A stretch of DNA of 64,000 bases from Salinibacterium sp. M195 (GCF_019443965.1 NZ_CP040814.1:2418001-2482000), one strand, 5' to 3'. Counted from the stretch's first letter, positions 22,029-35,088 are shown. The notes: a model not told the origin generated them from the sequence alone. Translations and numbers: made by a program.

Positions 22029-22057
22029 CCGTCAGTAATCCACTGTCGGACTGACGG
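22029..22057. promoter_or_regulatory. Inverted repeat between patD and the Lrp gene
   Basis: Seven-base perfect arms CCGTCAG and CTGACGG separated by 15 bases, within the divergent promoter region of patD and the Lrp-family gene. The spacing places the arm centres about two helical turns apart, which suits a dimeric Lrp-type regulator. Likely autoregulatory site, by inference. Confidence 0.5.
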
Positions 22058-22129
22058 TTTCCGCTGTGAAATCACTATTTTGATGCGGAATCGCTTGCAG
22101 AAGAGCGTTTCAACTGACAAAATCGAGCA

Positions 22130-22612
22130 ATGAGCACCCCTCCGCGAAGTTCTGCAGTCAAGCCCGCTCACATCGACGACGTCTCAAAAGCGATCATCGA
22201 ACAGCTGCAAAATGATGGTCGACGCTCCTACGCCGAAATCGGCAAGGCGGTTGGGCTCAGCGAAGCAGCAGTGCGTCAGCGCGTTCAAAAGCTTACCGAC
22301 TCCGGGGTAATGCAAGTTGTTGCTGTTACCGACCCGATGCAGCTGGGGTTCTTTCGACAAGCCATGATCGGCATTCAGGTGTCTGGAGACACCACAGCGG
22401 TCGCCGAACAAATCGGCAAGCTCCCCGCTGTCGACTACCTCGTTCTCACCGCCGGCAGCTTCGACCTTCTCGTCGAAGTCGTATGCGAGAACGACGATGA
22501 CCTTATCGATCTCCTGAACCGCGACATCCGCGGCATCGAAGGCGTTCGTTCCACGGAGACCTTCGTGTATCTCCGCCTCCACAAGCAGTTCTACAACTGG
22601 GGAACGCGCTAA
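22130..22612 (+). CDS. Lrp/AsnC-family transcriptional regulator
   Basis: 160 residues. The N-terminal winged helix-turn-helix (about 15-65: AIIEQLQNDGRRSYAEIGKAVGLSE followed by VRQRVQKL, here split) is followed by a RAM ligand-binding domain with VDYLVLTAGSFDLLVEV. Feast/famine regulators of this type respond to amino acids or related metabolites. It lies divergent from patD and 35 bases upstream of the aminotransferase start, so it probably controls putrescine/GABA catabolism. The effector is unknown. Confidence 0.92.
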   Translation: MSTPPRSSAVKPAHIDDVSKAIIEQLQNDGRRSYAEIGKAVGLSEAAVRQRVQKLTDSGVMQVVAVTDPMQLGFFRQAMIGIQVSGDTTAVAEQIGKLPAVDYLVLTAGSFDLLVEVVCENDDDLIDLLNRDIRGIEGVRSTETFVYLRLHKQFYNWGTR

Positions 22613-22647
22613 ACGGCGCCCCCATGACCATCGAGAAAGTGACGTTC

Positions 22648-24030
22648 ATGTCAGAGTTCGACGAAGCCGACCTGCAGCAAAAAGCGAAAGATCATTTGTG
22701 GATGCACTTCTCTCGCCAATCGGTGATGGAAGACGGCCACGGTGTGCCGATTATTGTTCGCGGCGAGGGTCATCACATTTATGACAGCAAAGGCAAGAAG
22801 TATTTCGATGGCCTGAGTGGTCTTTTCGTCGTCAATGCCGGCCATGGCCGCAAGCGCCTCGCTGAGGTCGCCGCGAAGCAAGCCGAAGAGCTCGCGTTCT
22901 TCCCGCTCTGGTCATACGCGCATCCGAAAGCTATTGAATTGGCCGACCGCCTGGCTGGTTATGCCCCCGGTGACCTCAATCGCGTGTTCTTCTCCACCGG
23001 CGGTGGGGAAGCAGTCGAAACGGCCTTCAAGCTCGCTAAGCAGTATTGGAAGCTGCAGGGGCGTCACACGAAGCACAAGGTCATTTCTCGCGCTGTCGCT
23101 TACCACGGAACCCCGCAGGGCGCGCTCGCGATTACAGGCATTCCCGGCATGAAAGAGATGTTCGAGCCCCTAGTGCCTGGCGGTTTCCGCGTGCCGAACA
23201 CTAACTATTACCGCGCCGAAGAGATGGGTTTCCACGGCACCGAGGAAGAGTTCGGGTTGTGGGCAGCCAATCGCATCGAAGAGATGATTCAGTTCGAGGG
23301 GCCGGAGACGGTCGCGGCAGTCTTCTTGGAACCCGTTCAGAATTCAGGCGGATGCTTCCCGCCACCGCCCGGCTACTTCCAGCGCGTTCGTGAAATTTGC
23401 GATGAATACGATGTGCTCCTCGTCAGCGACGAGGTAATTTGCGCATTTGGTCGCCTCGGTCACATGTTTGCGTGTGACGCCTATGACTACATCCCCGACA
23501 TGATCACGTGCGCCAAGGGAATGACAAGCGGCTACTCCCCTATTGGCGCAACAATCGTTTCCGATCGGGTTTATGAGCCCTTCAAGCATGGCGCGACTAC
23601 CTTCTATCACGGGTACACCTTCGGCGGGCATCCGGTGTCTGCCGCGGTCGCACTAGAGAACCTCGACATTTTCGAAGAAGAAAAAATCAACGAGCACGTT
23701 CGCGAGAACTCACCAAAGTTCCGCGCAGCGCTCGAACGGTTGCTCGACTTGCCGATCGTCGGCGACGTTCGGGGCGATGGTTACTTCTTCGGCATCGAAC
23801 TCGTGAAGAATAAGGAGACCAAAGAAACCTTCAGCGACGATGAATCTGAGCGGTTGTTGCGCGGTTTCCTCTCGAAGGCGCTCTATGACGCTGGCCTGTA
23901 CTGCCGTGCCGATGACCGTGGTGATCCTGTGATTCAGCTGGCACCGCCGCTTACCATCGGTCCAGCTGAGTTTGACGAGATAGAATCTATTTTGCGTTCG
24001 GTGCTTACCGAAGCATGGAGCCGTCTCTAG
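22648..24030 (+). CDS. Class III omega-aminotransferase (putrescine/GABA type)
   Basis: 460-residue PLP-dependent aminotransferase of fold type I. The pyridoxal-phosphate Lys lies in TCAKGMTSGYSPIGA, with the cofactor Asp in VSDEVICAFGR and the FFSTGGGEAVETA phosphate-binding region. It would transaminate putrescine or another omega-amine, feeding the aldehyde dehydrogenase next door. I use the ATG at 22648, preceded by GAGAAAG; an in-frame ATG at 22624 has no ribosome site. Probably co-transcribed with the Lrp gene. Substrate cannot be fixed from sequence: putrescine:pyruvate, GABA or beta-alanine are possible. Confidence 0.88.
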   Translation: MSEFDEADLQQKAKDHLWMHFSRQSVMEDGHGVPIIVRGEGHHIYDSKGKKYFDGLSGLFVVNAGHGRKRLAEVAAKQAEELAFFPLWSYAHPKAIELADRLAGYAPGDLNRVFFSTGGGEAVETAFKLAKQYWKLQGRHTKHKVISRAVAYHGTPQGALAITGIPGMKEMFEPLVPGGFRVPNTNYYRAEEMGFHGTEEEFGLWAANRIEEMIQFEGPETVAAVFLEPVQNSGGCFPPPPGYFQRVREICDEYDVLLVSDEVICAFGRLGHMFACDAYDYIPDMITCAKGMTSGYSPIGATIVSDRVYEPFKHGATTFYHGYTFGGHPVSAAVALENLDIFEEEKINEHVRENSPKFRAALERLLDLPIVGDVRGDGYFFGIELVKNKETKETFSDDESERLLRGFLSKALYDAGLYCRADDRGDPVIQLAPPLTIGPAEFDEIESILRSVLTEAWSRL

Positions 24031-24084
24031 AACTCACCGCGTTCGCCATCCCTCATACCCCACGGCTCGGATAGAGTTGTTTTT

Positions 24085-25137
24085 GTGAGTACTGAGGATA
24101 ATTCGCCGGTATTGCGCGAGCATAATCAGCAGTCCCCGATGACGCCGGGGCGGGCAATCGCGATCGTTTTTGCTGTGCTGCTCAACGTGGCCGTGATCTC
24201 TTCCGGGGTCTTGGCTCTCGTCTATCAACAGCGAATCGCGGACCAGCTCGTCGTCTGGCAATTCGAGCCGTCGTCGATTGTCGAACAGTACGTCGCCGAT
24301 TCGGGAATGTCAGATGAGGGAAAGTTCCTCTTCTATGCGAGCACGCCCGTCATCCAGTCCAACCCGTCTTTCAACAGCACTTGCTCGAATGTAGAAGAGA
24401 ACTTTGGCGTGCTCGGATGCTATTTTCCGAGCAACAAATCGATCTATCTTTTTGACGTCACGGATGATCGTCTCGCCGGTATCGAAGAGGTCGTCGCAGC
24501 TCACGAAATGTTGCATGCTGCGTGGGATCGGACCTCTGACTCAGAGAAGGCCCGGCTTGCGCCGCTTCTCGAGGCTGAGGCAGACCGCTTGAAAGACGAT
24601 CCAGAGTTTGCAACGACGTTAGAGTTCTACGCAAAGACGGAGCCTGGCGAGCGCTCGAACGAGTTGCATTCGATCATCGGAACCGAGTTCGCCGACATCA
24701 GTCCCCAGCTTGAGGAGCACTTCACCAAGTACTTCTCCGATCGTTCCGCCGTTGTCGCCTTGCACGATAAATCGAACGCGGTCTTCACAGCGCAACAGGA
24801 GGCGAGCGAGAAGCTTGTCAATGAACTCGACGCACTGCGCACCAGCATCGATGACGATTACGCCTCATATAACTCTGGCTACGACGAACTTAATGACGAC
24901 ATTGACAGCTTCAATGTGCGAGCTGACGCCGGTGATTTTGACACTGTTTCTCAGTTCGACTATGAGCGAGCGGATCTGCTTGCCCGTCAGGATGCGCTGA
25001 ACGCACTGTATGACTCGATCGATGCGGATGTTGCCCGGTACGACGATATGGTCGCGCAGCTGGAAGCGCTCAACGCCACCACCAGCGAGCTCAACCAGAG
25101 CATCAATATCGAGCCGCGCACTGAAGAGGGCCTTTAG
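24085..25137 (+). CDS. Membrane-anchored protein with HExxH motif, function unknown
   Basis: 350 residues from a GTG start. One membrane helix (about 24-48) is followed by an extracellular part. A zinc-protease-like motif HEMLH lies near residue 140, in an AAHEMLHAAWDR context, preceded by two cysteines (CSNVEENFGVLGC) that could form a disulphide. The last third (about 225-340) is Asp/Glu-rich and probably coiled coil. I do not recognise a named family. A membrane-anchored metallopeptidase acting at the envelope is possible but the third zinc ligand is unassigned. It stands alone between the aminotransferase and ogt. Confidence 0.75.
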   Translation: MSTEDNSPVLREHNQQSPMTPGRAIAIVFAVLLNVAVISSGVLALVYQQRIADQLVVWQFEPSSIVEQYVADSGMSDEGKFLFYASTPVIQSNPSFNSTCSNVEENFGVLGCYFPSNKSIYLFDVTDDRLAGIEEVVAAHEMLHAAWDRTSDSEKARLAPLLEAEADRLKDDPEFATTLEFYAKTEPGERSNELHSIIGTEFADISPQLEEHFTKYFSDRSAVVALHDKSNAVFTAQQEASEKLVNELDALRTSIDDDYASYNSGYDELNDDIDSFNVRADAGDFDTVSQFDYERADLLARQDALNALYDSIDADVARYDDMVAQLEALNATTSELNQSINIEPRTEEGL

Positions 25138-25229
25138 ACTTCTCCCTAACGCCGACCCATTGTCGTCTCTCATTAGCGATGTCCGAAAATGGCTAGCGAC
25201 GTATCTGACGTCAGGATTACGCTCGAACC

Positions 25230-25742
25230 ATGCAACCCCGCAACCCACTCCAGAACACAGCCCCTTTTGTGCGCCGACTGCACTCCCCCATTGGGCGTAT
25301 CGAGCTCACGAGCGATGGCAAAAACCTCACCGGGCTTGCCATCGAAAACGCCGGCGTATTGCCGCACGATAGTGAGGATGAGCGCTCGTGCGTAGTCCTC
25401 GACGGTGCAGCGAGCCAACTCACCGAATACTTCGCAGGAACGCGACGGGCCTTCGATATCCCGCTTTCCGCGGCGGGCACTGAGTTCCAAAAGTCCGTCT
25501 GGAACGAGCTCAACCGGCTGCCCTTCGGGGCTGCAGTCTCCTATGCCGATATTGGGCGCGCCACTGGGCGTCCCACGGCTGGGCGTGCGGTAGGAGGCGC
25601 TGTTGGCGCGAACCCGATCCCGATCGTAGTGCCATGCCATCGCGTTCTCGCTTCGAATCAGCGGATCACCGGGTATAGCGGTGGCGAAGGTATTCCGACC
25701 AAAGTCTGGCTGCTCGAGCACGAAGGAATCGCCCACCGATGA
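25230..25742 (+). CDS. ogt: Methylated-DNA--protein-cysteine methyltransferase
   Basis: 170-residue suicide repair protein that removes O6-alkyl groups from guanine. The acceptor Cys lies in VVPCHRVL, with the recognition-helix segment GRPTAGRAVGGAVGANP before it. Length matches the Ogt/MGMT family. The stop overlaps the start of tag by 4 bases, so the two alkylation-repair enzymes are translationally coupled. No AdaA-type regulatory domain is fused. Confidence 0.95.
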   Translation: MQPRNPLQNTAPFVRRLHSPIGRIELTSDGKNLTGLAIENAGVLPHDSEDERSCVVLDGAASQLTEYFAGTRRAFDIPLSAAGTEFQKSVWNELNRLPFGAAVSYADIGRATGRPTAGRAVGGAVGANPIPIVVPCHRVLASNQRITGYSGGEGIPTKVWLLEHEGIAHR

Positions 25743-26329
25743 CCGCCCGATCGTCGCTGCTTGTCGGACCTGATGGCTACGCGCGCTGTGCTTGGGTGGG
25801 AGATGACGAGCTCTACCGCCGCTATCACGACGACGAGTGGGGTGTTCCGCTCCACGGAGACCACAAATTGTTCGAGAAGATCATGCTCGAGGCTTTTCAG
25901 GCCGGGCTGTCATGGATCACTATTTTGCGGCGGCGCGAGGGTATTCGTGCGGCGTTCCATAACTTCGATCCGGCCGTCATCGCCGACTACACGGAATACG
26001 ATATTGCTCGGCTCCTTGACGATCCGCGCATCATTCGCAATCGCCTTAAGGTAGCGGCGGCGCTCACGAACGCGAGAGCCACGCTTGAGCTCACTCAGAA
26101 CGCCCATGGTGCGCTCGATGAGTTGCTCTGGGAGTTCGCTCCCCCGACGCGCGAGCATCGGCTGACATCGCTATCCGACGTACCCGCAATCACCGCCGAA
26201 TCTACGGCAATGAGTAAAGCGCTCAAGGCTCGAGGGTTTCGATTCGTCGGCCCGACGACGATGTACGCGCTGATGCAGTCAGCCGGCATGGTCGACGACC
26301 ACATAGAGGGATGCTGGCGGGTTGTCTAA
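25739..26329 (+). CDS. tag: DNA-3-methyladenine glycosylase I
   Basis: 196-residue HhH glycosylase that excises 3-methyladenine. Typical features are RCAWVGDDELYRRYHDDEWG, the ILRRREGIRAAF block and the C-terminal GFRFVGPTTMYALMQ with zinc-ligand His residues. Coupled to ogt by a 4-base overlap; its end overlaps the convergent yaaA by 4 bases. Confidence 0.96.
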   Translation: MTARSSLLVGPDGYARCAWVGDDELYRRYHDDEWGVPLHGDHKLFEKIMLEAFQAGLSWITILRRREGIRAAFHNFDPAVIADYTEYDIARLLDDPRIIRNRLKVAAALTNARATLELTQNAHGALDELLWEFAPPTREHRLTSLSDVPAITAESTAMSKALKARGFRFVGPTTMYALMQSAGMVDDHIEGCWRVV

Positions 26330-27081
26330 AGTCCTGCGCTAGGCACAACAAGGTCTAGCTCACCAGCGGCACCGCGCTCTAGACGGAATCCTGCACTAGG
26401 CGCCCACTCGATGAGTGATTCTATAGACGCATGTTTTATGCCAGCGGCAACGAGCGCTCGTGAAAAAATGCCCTTTGATTTCTTGTTGAAATGGCTCAGA
26501 GCCACTCGCTTGCCGTCGGCGCCTTCGTTAACTACGCGCAGATAGACGCTGTTTGGCGACGCGGTTCCCAATTGGGCATACGCCTCAGAACGTAGATCCA
26601 ACTGCAAACCGTCAACCGCGGCTAATGCCTCGGAGACAGGGCGCTTCCAGTGGGATTTAAGCACCAAACCAGGCAACCGGGAGTTGTGAGAAAGTCGATA
26701 GGCCGGGATGGGATCTCCAGCACCGACCGGCCCGAAGAGCGCGGAGTGTACGACGACTGTTTCCTGAGCGAAAGAGCGCTCACGGGGAGTCATGCTTGGG
26801 GCGTCGAGGCCATCAAACAGCACCCCGGTGTAGCGCTCAAGGGCAGGCATGACCGGGGCCGAGTCAAGAGCACGGTTGCGCTCCACTTCAAACTGTTGTT
26901 TGACACTCAAGCCAAGAACCCGACGAGCTTCAGACGCGTCTCCCACCAGCTGGGTCAATCGCGAAGCTACCGCCAGTCGTTGATTCGTGAGGGCGGGAAA
27001 TGACAGTCGCGCCCAGTCAAGCGACGAGCTTGACTCTCCCCCGTCACGTTTTGTTTCAGAAGGCGGAAGGAGAACGATCAC
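26326..27081 (-). CDS. yaaA: Peroxide stress protein YaaA family
   Basis: 251 residues beginning MIVLLPPSETKRDGG, the family signature, with RYTGVLFDGLDA and the C-terminal SKGIFSRALV segment. YaaA proteins lower damage from hydrogen peroxide, probably by limiting free iron or binding damaged DNA. The start overlaps the stop of the P-loop kinase by 4 bases, so it belongs to the minus-strand unit downstream of atpC. Confidence 0.93.
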   Translation of the reverse strand: MIVLLPPSETKRDGGESSSSLDWARLSFPALTNQRLAVASRLTQLVGDASEARRVLGLSVKQQFEVERNRALDSAPVMPALERYTGVLFDGLDAPSMTPRERSFAQETVVVHSALFGPVGAGDPIPAYRLSHNSRLPGLVLKSHWKRPVSEALAAVDGLQLDLRSEAYAQLGTASPNSVYLRVVNEGADGKRVALSHFNKKSKGIFSRALVAAGIKHASIESLIEWAPSAGFRLERGAAGELDLVVPSAGL

Positions 27082-27599
27082 GCGTCAAGAAAGGCAATTG
27101 CGCGTTCGACATTGACGCCAATTGCGCCAGCCGAATCGAGGGTGATCCGAGCGACAGCACCGCTTGACCCGCTCCACGCCGTGTACTCGTCGAGGTTGTG
27201 CTCAACCGCATTGAGGGTGGGGACCGCAGATCGCTCACGGCGTTCGGCACGCTCAACCAACCGTTGCTTGTGCACGTCACGATCAGAGCAGACCACTTCA
27301 ATAAACCGAATACCTGATCCAGTGCGCGCGGCAAGGTTCACCCATTGCTCGCGCGCCGGATCTACCGCGTTAACGGCATCAATGATCACGTCGTGATCAT
27401 GCAGGAGAACCGATTCGGCCAAAGACTCAGCAACTAAATAAGCCGCCAGTCCGATCGGTTGGCCAGCGCTAATTCCTGCCTTGAGGATCGCCGTTTCGAT
27501 CTGATCCACGGATAACACCGTGGTCTTGCGCCGAGCGCCGACGACCTCTGCGAGAGTGGTCTTTCCTGCGCCCGGCAACCCGGCCATTGCAATAAGCAT
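27078..27599 (-). CDS. AAA_33-type P-loop kinase
   Basis: 173 residues with a Walker A at the extreme N-terminus (AGLPGAGKTT), LSVDQIE and a lid-like basic segment near residue 120 (KQRLVERAERRERS). The layout is that of small kinases of the zeta-toxin/polynucleotide-kinase-like group. The substrate is unknown. It lies 9 bases behind atpC and overlaps yaaA by 4 bases, so it may be read through from the ATP synthase operon. No antitoxin partner is visible, so I do not call it a toxin. Confidence 0.8.
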   Translation of the reverse strand: MLIAMAGLPGAGKTTLAEVVGARRKTTVLSVDQIETAILKAGISAGQPIGLAAYLVAESLAESVLLHDHDVIIDAVNAVDPAREQWVNLAARTGSGIRFIEVVCSDRDVHKQRLVERAERRERSAVPTLNAVEHNLDEYTAWSGSSGAVARITLDSAGAIGVNVERAIAFLDA

Positions 27600-27608
27600 G
27601 AGACGAAA

Positions 27609-27869
27609 CTAGATCAATTCTGCGGAACTCGCCACGACTGTTACCGTGTTGTTCTCCACAGACAAGAATCCGTTGTCAGCCGTTGCGGTGATCAACGAAC
27701 CATCCGCCGCGGTAACGCGAACTTCACCCTGTGCCAGAATCGCGAGAAGCGGTTCGTGACCGGGCAAAATTCCGATCTCGCCTTCGGTAGTGCGAGCGAT
27801 GAGCTGGCTCGCCTCTCCCGACCAGAGTTCCTGGTCGGCAGAGACGACGCTCACGTTGAGAACTGCCAT
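27609..27869 (-). CDS. atpC: ATP synthase epsilon subunit
   Basis: 86 residues starting MAVLNVSVVSADQELWSG, with TTEGEIGILPGHEPLLAIL typical of the N-terminal beta-sandwich that contacts the gamma subunit and c-ring. The regulatory C-terminal helical hairpin of E. coli-type epsilon (about 130 residues) is absent. The ATG at 27869 is 2 bases behind the atpD stop; a longer frame to 27902 would overlap atpD and lacks similarity. Confidence 0.95.
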   Translation of the reverse strand: MAVLNVSVVSADQELWSGEASQLIARTTEGEIGILPGHEPLLAILAQGEVRVTAADGSLITATADNGFLSVENNTVTVVASSAELI

Positions 27870-27871
27870 TG

Positions 27872-30318
<2,447 letters not shown>

Positions 30319-30368
30319 AGCTTTCTAACTTTCTCTGTCGTGTTGGTCGGTGATCACTGGTGCGAAGC

Positions 30369-32006
30369 TCAGCGCTTCTGCTTGACGATCTGCTCTTGAG
30401 CGATGTCTTCTTCAGCGATCTCTTCGAACTTCTCGGATCCAACGGAGTTGAGCGACTTGCCCTCACCCGTCTGGAAGCCCAACTTGAACGCTTCGACGCC
30501 CGCATCCATGTCAGCGATCAGCTGGTCATCGAGTGCGTTCTTCTCGCGGAGGGTGTCGAGCACCTTCGTGTTGCGAGCGAGGTAATCGTGCAATTCACTT
30601 TCGAAGCGAAGAATGTCTTCGACAGGAACTTCGTCGAGCTTGCCGTTTGTGCCGGACCAGATCGAAACGACCTGGTTCTCGACGGGGAACGGAGAGTACT
30701 GCGGCTGGCGAAGCAGCTCGGTGAGGCGTGCGCCTCGAGCGAGCTGGCGACGGCTAGTCGGGTCGAGGTCGGATGCGAACATCGCGAATGCTTCGAGCGA
30801 ACGGTACTGAGCAAGCTCGAGCTTCAGCGTTCCCGAAACCTTCTTGATCGACTTGACCTGAGCGTCTCCACCAACACGAGAAACCGAGATTCCTACGTCA
30901 ACAGCGGGGCGCTGGTTGGCGTTGAAGAGGTCGGACTGCAAGAAGATCTGGCCGTCGGTGATCGAGATCACGTTGGTCGGGATGTACGCAGCAACGTCGT
31001 TTGCCTTGGTCTCGATGATGGGAAGACCCGTCATCGATCCGGCGCCTAGCTCGTCGGAGAGCTTTGCACAACGCTCGAGCAGACGGGAGTGCAGGTAGAA
31101 CACGTCACCGGGGTATGCCTCACGCCCTGGCGGACGACGAAGAAGTAGCGATACCGCACGGTAGGCCTCGGCCTGCTTGGAAAGGTCATCGAAAATGATC
31201 AGTACGTGCTTGCCGCCGTACATCCAGTGCTGACCGATGGCCGAGCCGGTGTAGGGAGCAAGGTACTTGAAACCCGCGGGGTCGGAGGCGGGAGCAGCCA
31301 CGATGGTGGTGTACTCCATGGCGCCGGCCTCTTCGAGAGCGCCCTTGACGGCAGCAATCGTCGAGCCCTTTTGGCCGATAGCGACGTAGATGCAGCGAAC
31401 CTGCTTCGTCTCGTCGCCCGACTCCCAGTTTTCCTTCTGGTTAATGATGGTGTCGATCGCGATAGCGGTCTTACCGGTCTGGCGGTCACCAATGATGAGC
31501 TGGCGCTGGCCACGGCCAATCGGGATCATGGCGTCAATTGCCTTGATTCCGGTCTGCATGGGCTCGTGAACGCTCTTGCGGTCCATTACGCCAGGAGCCT
31601 GAAGCTCCAACGCGCGACGGCCCTCAGCCTTGATCTCGCCGAGGCCATCGATCGGGGCGCCAAGAGGGTCAACCACGCGACCGAGGAATGCGTCTCCTAC
31701 AGGTGCGGAAAGAACCTCACCGGTGCGAGTAACTTCCATTCCCTCAACGATTCCAGTGAACTCACCGAGGATGACAACACCGATCTCATCTTCGTCGAGG
31801 TTCTGAGCGAGGCCCAGTGTTCCATCGGCGAAGCGAATGAGTTCGTTGGCCATGACGCCCGGGAGGCCGTCGACGTGAGCGATACCGTCGGCAGCGTCTA
31901 CGACGGTGCCTGTCTCGGTAGTCGCTGCCTTGCCAGGCTCGTAAGCCTTGACAAAGTCCTTGAGCGCGTCGCGGATCTCGTCCGGACTAATGCTGAGTTC
32001 TGCCAT
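30369..32006 (-). CDS. atpA: ATP synthase alpha subunit
   Basis: 545-residue non-catalytic nucleotide-binding subunit of F1. Walker [15 protein letters not shown], the [10 protein letters not shown] alpha-signature segment and [15 protein letters not shown] VAIGQKGST are visible. The tail beyond about residue 510 is charged and actinobacterial-like in length. Confidence 0.98.
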   Translation of the reverse strand: MAELSISPDEIRDALKDFVKAYEPGKAATTETGTVVDAADGIAHVDGLPGVMANELIRFADGTLGLAQNLDEDEIGVVILGEFTGIVEGMEVTRTGEVLSAPVGDAFLGRVVDPLGAPIDGLGEIKAEGRRALELQAPGVMDRKSVHEPMQTGIKAIDAMIPIGRGQRQLIIGDRQTGKTAIAIDTIINQKENWESGDETKQVRCIYVAIGQKGSTIAAVKGALEEAGAMEYTTIVAAPASDPAGFKYLAPYTGSAIGQHWMYGGKHVLIIFDDLSKQAEAYRAVSLLLRRPPGREAYPGDVFYLHSRLLERCAKLSDELGAGSMTGLPIIETKANDVAAYIPTNVISITDGQIFLQSDLFNANQRPAVDVGISVSRVGGDAQVKSIKKVSGTLKLELAQYRSLEAFAMFASDLDPTSRRQLARGARLTELLRQPQYSPFPVENQVVSIWSGTNGKLDEVPVEDILRFESELHDYLARNTKVLDTLREKNALDDQLIADMDAGVEAFKLGFQTGEGKSLNSVGSEKFEEIAEEDIAQEQIVKQKR

Positions 32007-32043
32007 TGTGTTTTCCTATTCCGTGGAAAGGTCTGCTAACTCG

Positions 32044-32838
32044 CTAGCCCGCGAGTTGGATCCTGAGGTCGTTGAGCTTGGTGGAAACGCTGCCGTCGAT
32101 GACTTCGTCACCGATCTGAACGCGTACCCCACCGATGATCGAGGGGTCGATGCGCACGTTGAGCTTGAGCTCACGTCCGTAGTTCTTGGTGAGGCCGGCG
32201 CGAAGCCGTTCAAGCTGTGCTGCCTTCAGAGGCGCAGCAGCTGTAATAGTTGCAACTGACTCACCTGCTTGGTCGGCGACGATGTCCGCTGCGGTGGAGA
32301 TCAATTCGCCGATTCGACGACCACGCGGTTGTTGAACAAGCTGGTCGATGATGACGACAGCCTGGTCAGACGCCTTGCCCTTGAGCAATTCTGCGACCAG
32401 CGCCGATTTCGACGCAGCCGAGCCCAGCTTGCTACCAACAGCGAGTTCCAGCTCCGCGTTCGACGAAACCGTTGCGCCGAACGCAAACAGTTCGGTATCG
32501 ATGGAGAGCTTCGCCGGAGCCGACTGTGCGATCGCGCGAATTCCGATTTCTTCGATTCCCGCGAGCAAATCGTCGTCGTTTGACCAACGAGCGCTCACAA
32601 TGGCGGAAAGCACGGTGCGCGTTGCCGCGCTCAGCGACGAGAAAACCGAACCGACGATTGCGGTCTTGTCTTTCGCAGCGGCAGCAGGATCAGCCAAAGC
32701 GGAGCGCAATTGGGCGGAACCGCCCACGACGCGTCCTGCTTCGAAGAGCTCTGTGCCAGTGGCCAGAGAGTTCTTGGCGGTGAGGGATGACAGTGCACCC
32801 TTCGCCGCGACAAGCGCTTCTCTCGTAGCTGATCCCAT
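32044..32838 (-). CDS. atpH: ATP synthase delta subunit
   Basis: 264 residues, longer than the roughly 180 of E. coli delta, as in many actinobacteria. The conserved C-terminal DPSIIGGVRVQIGDEVIDGS block is typical of the OSCP/delta family, which links F1 to the peripheral stalk. Its start overlaps the atpF stop by one base, indicating coupling. Confidence 0.96.
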   Translation of the reverse strand: MGSATREALVAAKGALSSLTAKNSLATGTELFEAGRVVGGSAQLRSALADPAAAAKDKTAIVGSVFSSLSAATRTVLSAIVSARWSNDDDLLAGIEEIGIRAIAQSAPAKLSIDTELFAFGATVSSNAELELAVGSKLGSAASKSALVAELLKGKASDQAVVIIDQLVQQPRGRRIGELISTAADIVADQAGESVATITAAAPLKAAQLERLRAGLTKNYGRELKLNVRIDPSIIGGVRVQIGDEVIDGSVSTKLNDLRIQLAG

Positions 32839-33395
32839 TACTTCTTCGCCTTTGCCTTCTCTGATGCTTCGAGGTCAGCCAAGAACTGGTCGACGAGTGC
32901 CGACGACTTCTTGTCATCGGTCAAGCTCTGTCCAATAACGCCCGAAGCAAGGTCGATTGCCATTGAGCCAACCTCTGTGCGCAGCGAGACGAGAGCAGCT
33001 TGACGCTCTGCTTCGATCGTGGCCTGAGCGTTCACCGTGATGCGAGCAGCCTCGATCGTGGCCTGCTCTTTGAGCTCGTTCACGATCGCGGTGCCCTCAA
33101 GACGTGCCTGCTCGCGAATCTTCGCGGCCTCGGCACGACCCTCGGCGAGCTGCGTCTTGTACTGCTCAAGAGCTTCAGCAGCTTCTGCCTGAGCGATCTC
33201 AGCCTTCTTGATGCCACCTTCAATAGCCTCGGCGCGAGCGTCAAGGGTCTTCGTCAGTGCCGGAAGGAACTTCTTCCAGAAGAAGAACAAGATGATAGCG
33301 AAGCAAACCGCTGACCAAATAATGTCGTACGTTTCAGGTATCAGAGGGTTGGGCGATTCAACCTCTTCTACAGCAGCCAGTAGTGCGCTCAGCAT
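32838..33395 (-). CDS. atpF: ATP synthase b subunit
   Basis: 185-residue peripheral stalk subunit. One membrane helix (about 25-45, IIWSAVCFAIILFFFWKKF) is followed by a long charged helix rich in Ala/Glu/Lys that pairs with delta. Standard position between atpE and atpH. Confidence 0.97.
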   Translation of the reverse strand: MLSALLAAVEEVESPNPLIPETYDIIWSAVCFAIILFFFWKKFLPALTKTLDARAEAIEGGIKKAEIAQAEAAEALEQYKTQLAEGRAEAAKIREQARLEGTAIVNELKEQATIEAARITVNAQATIEAERQAALVSLRTEVGSMAIDLASGVIGQSLTDDKKSSALVDQFLADLEASEKAKAKK

Positions 33396-33422
33396 CCCAG
33401 CCTCCTCTTAGTCAGTTAGCGA

Positions 33423-34521
<1,099 letters not shown>

Positions 34522-34638
34522 CGCTGTCTCCAGAATCGGGGCGTGTCAACACGCGGCGATGGAAGTGGGGGGTTTGAACAGAACAAACTCTATCAAGAGA
34601 TTGAGTCTCACGACGAATCCAGAGACGAATTCGCTCAA

Positions 34639-35088
34639 TTAGTTTGACGTCGAGATATCTTCACCTGGCAGTTGCACTCCGGGCACGTAACTTTCCCGTG
34701 CGCGAACGAAGGCGAGTACGTCGACAACGAGGCTGCCGATGACCGCCGCAAGTACGGAGAAGAAGAATACATACGCGTTAAGGAATGGCTGACCCTGCAA
34801 GACGACGAGAATCGCGATGAACGCGATGAACTTCAGCAGCCAGGCGCCGAGGACGATCCCGAAAAACAGGGTGCTCGAAGAATCCCCGTTTGTTGCGCGG
34901 GATGCGATGACAACACTCCCGGCGGTCAGCGCCATGAATAGCGCTGTCAAACCGGCACCGATCAAGCCGCTGATCAGGCCAGGCACACCGTCAACGAGGT
35001 ATCCGACGATGGAGCCGACCACGGCGATTCCGACGGTCAAAATCGCTCCGTAAGCGATTGCGCGGCCGAGGATGGCGGAAGACTTCAT
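34639..35088 (-). CDS. atpI: AtpI-like membrane protein
   Basis: 149 residues with four predicted membrane helices, at the position usually held by atpI at the head of actinobacterial ATP synthase operons. AtpI-type proteins help assemble the c-ring. Sequence similarity is weak in this family, so the call rests on topology and context. The start overlaps the wecA-like stop by 4 bases; 117 bases separate it from atpB. Confidence 0.8.
   Translation of the reverse strand: MKSSAILGRAIAYGAILTVGIAVVGSIVGYLVDGVPGLISGLIGAGLTALFMALTAGSVVIASRATNGDSSSTLFFGIVLGAWLLKFIAFIAILVVLQGQPFLNAYVFFFSVLAAVIGSLVVDVLAFVRARESYVPGVQLPGEDISTSN

Noticed and set aside
27078..27599. Zeta-type toxin of a toxin-antitoxin pair
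   Set aside because: The fold resembles zeta/PNK-like kinases but no epsilon-like antitoxin gene lies beside it; the gene sits between atpC and yaaA.
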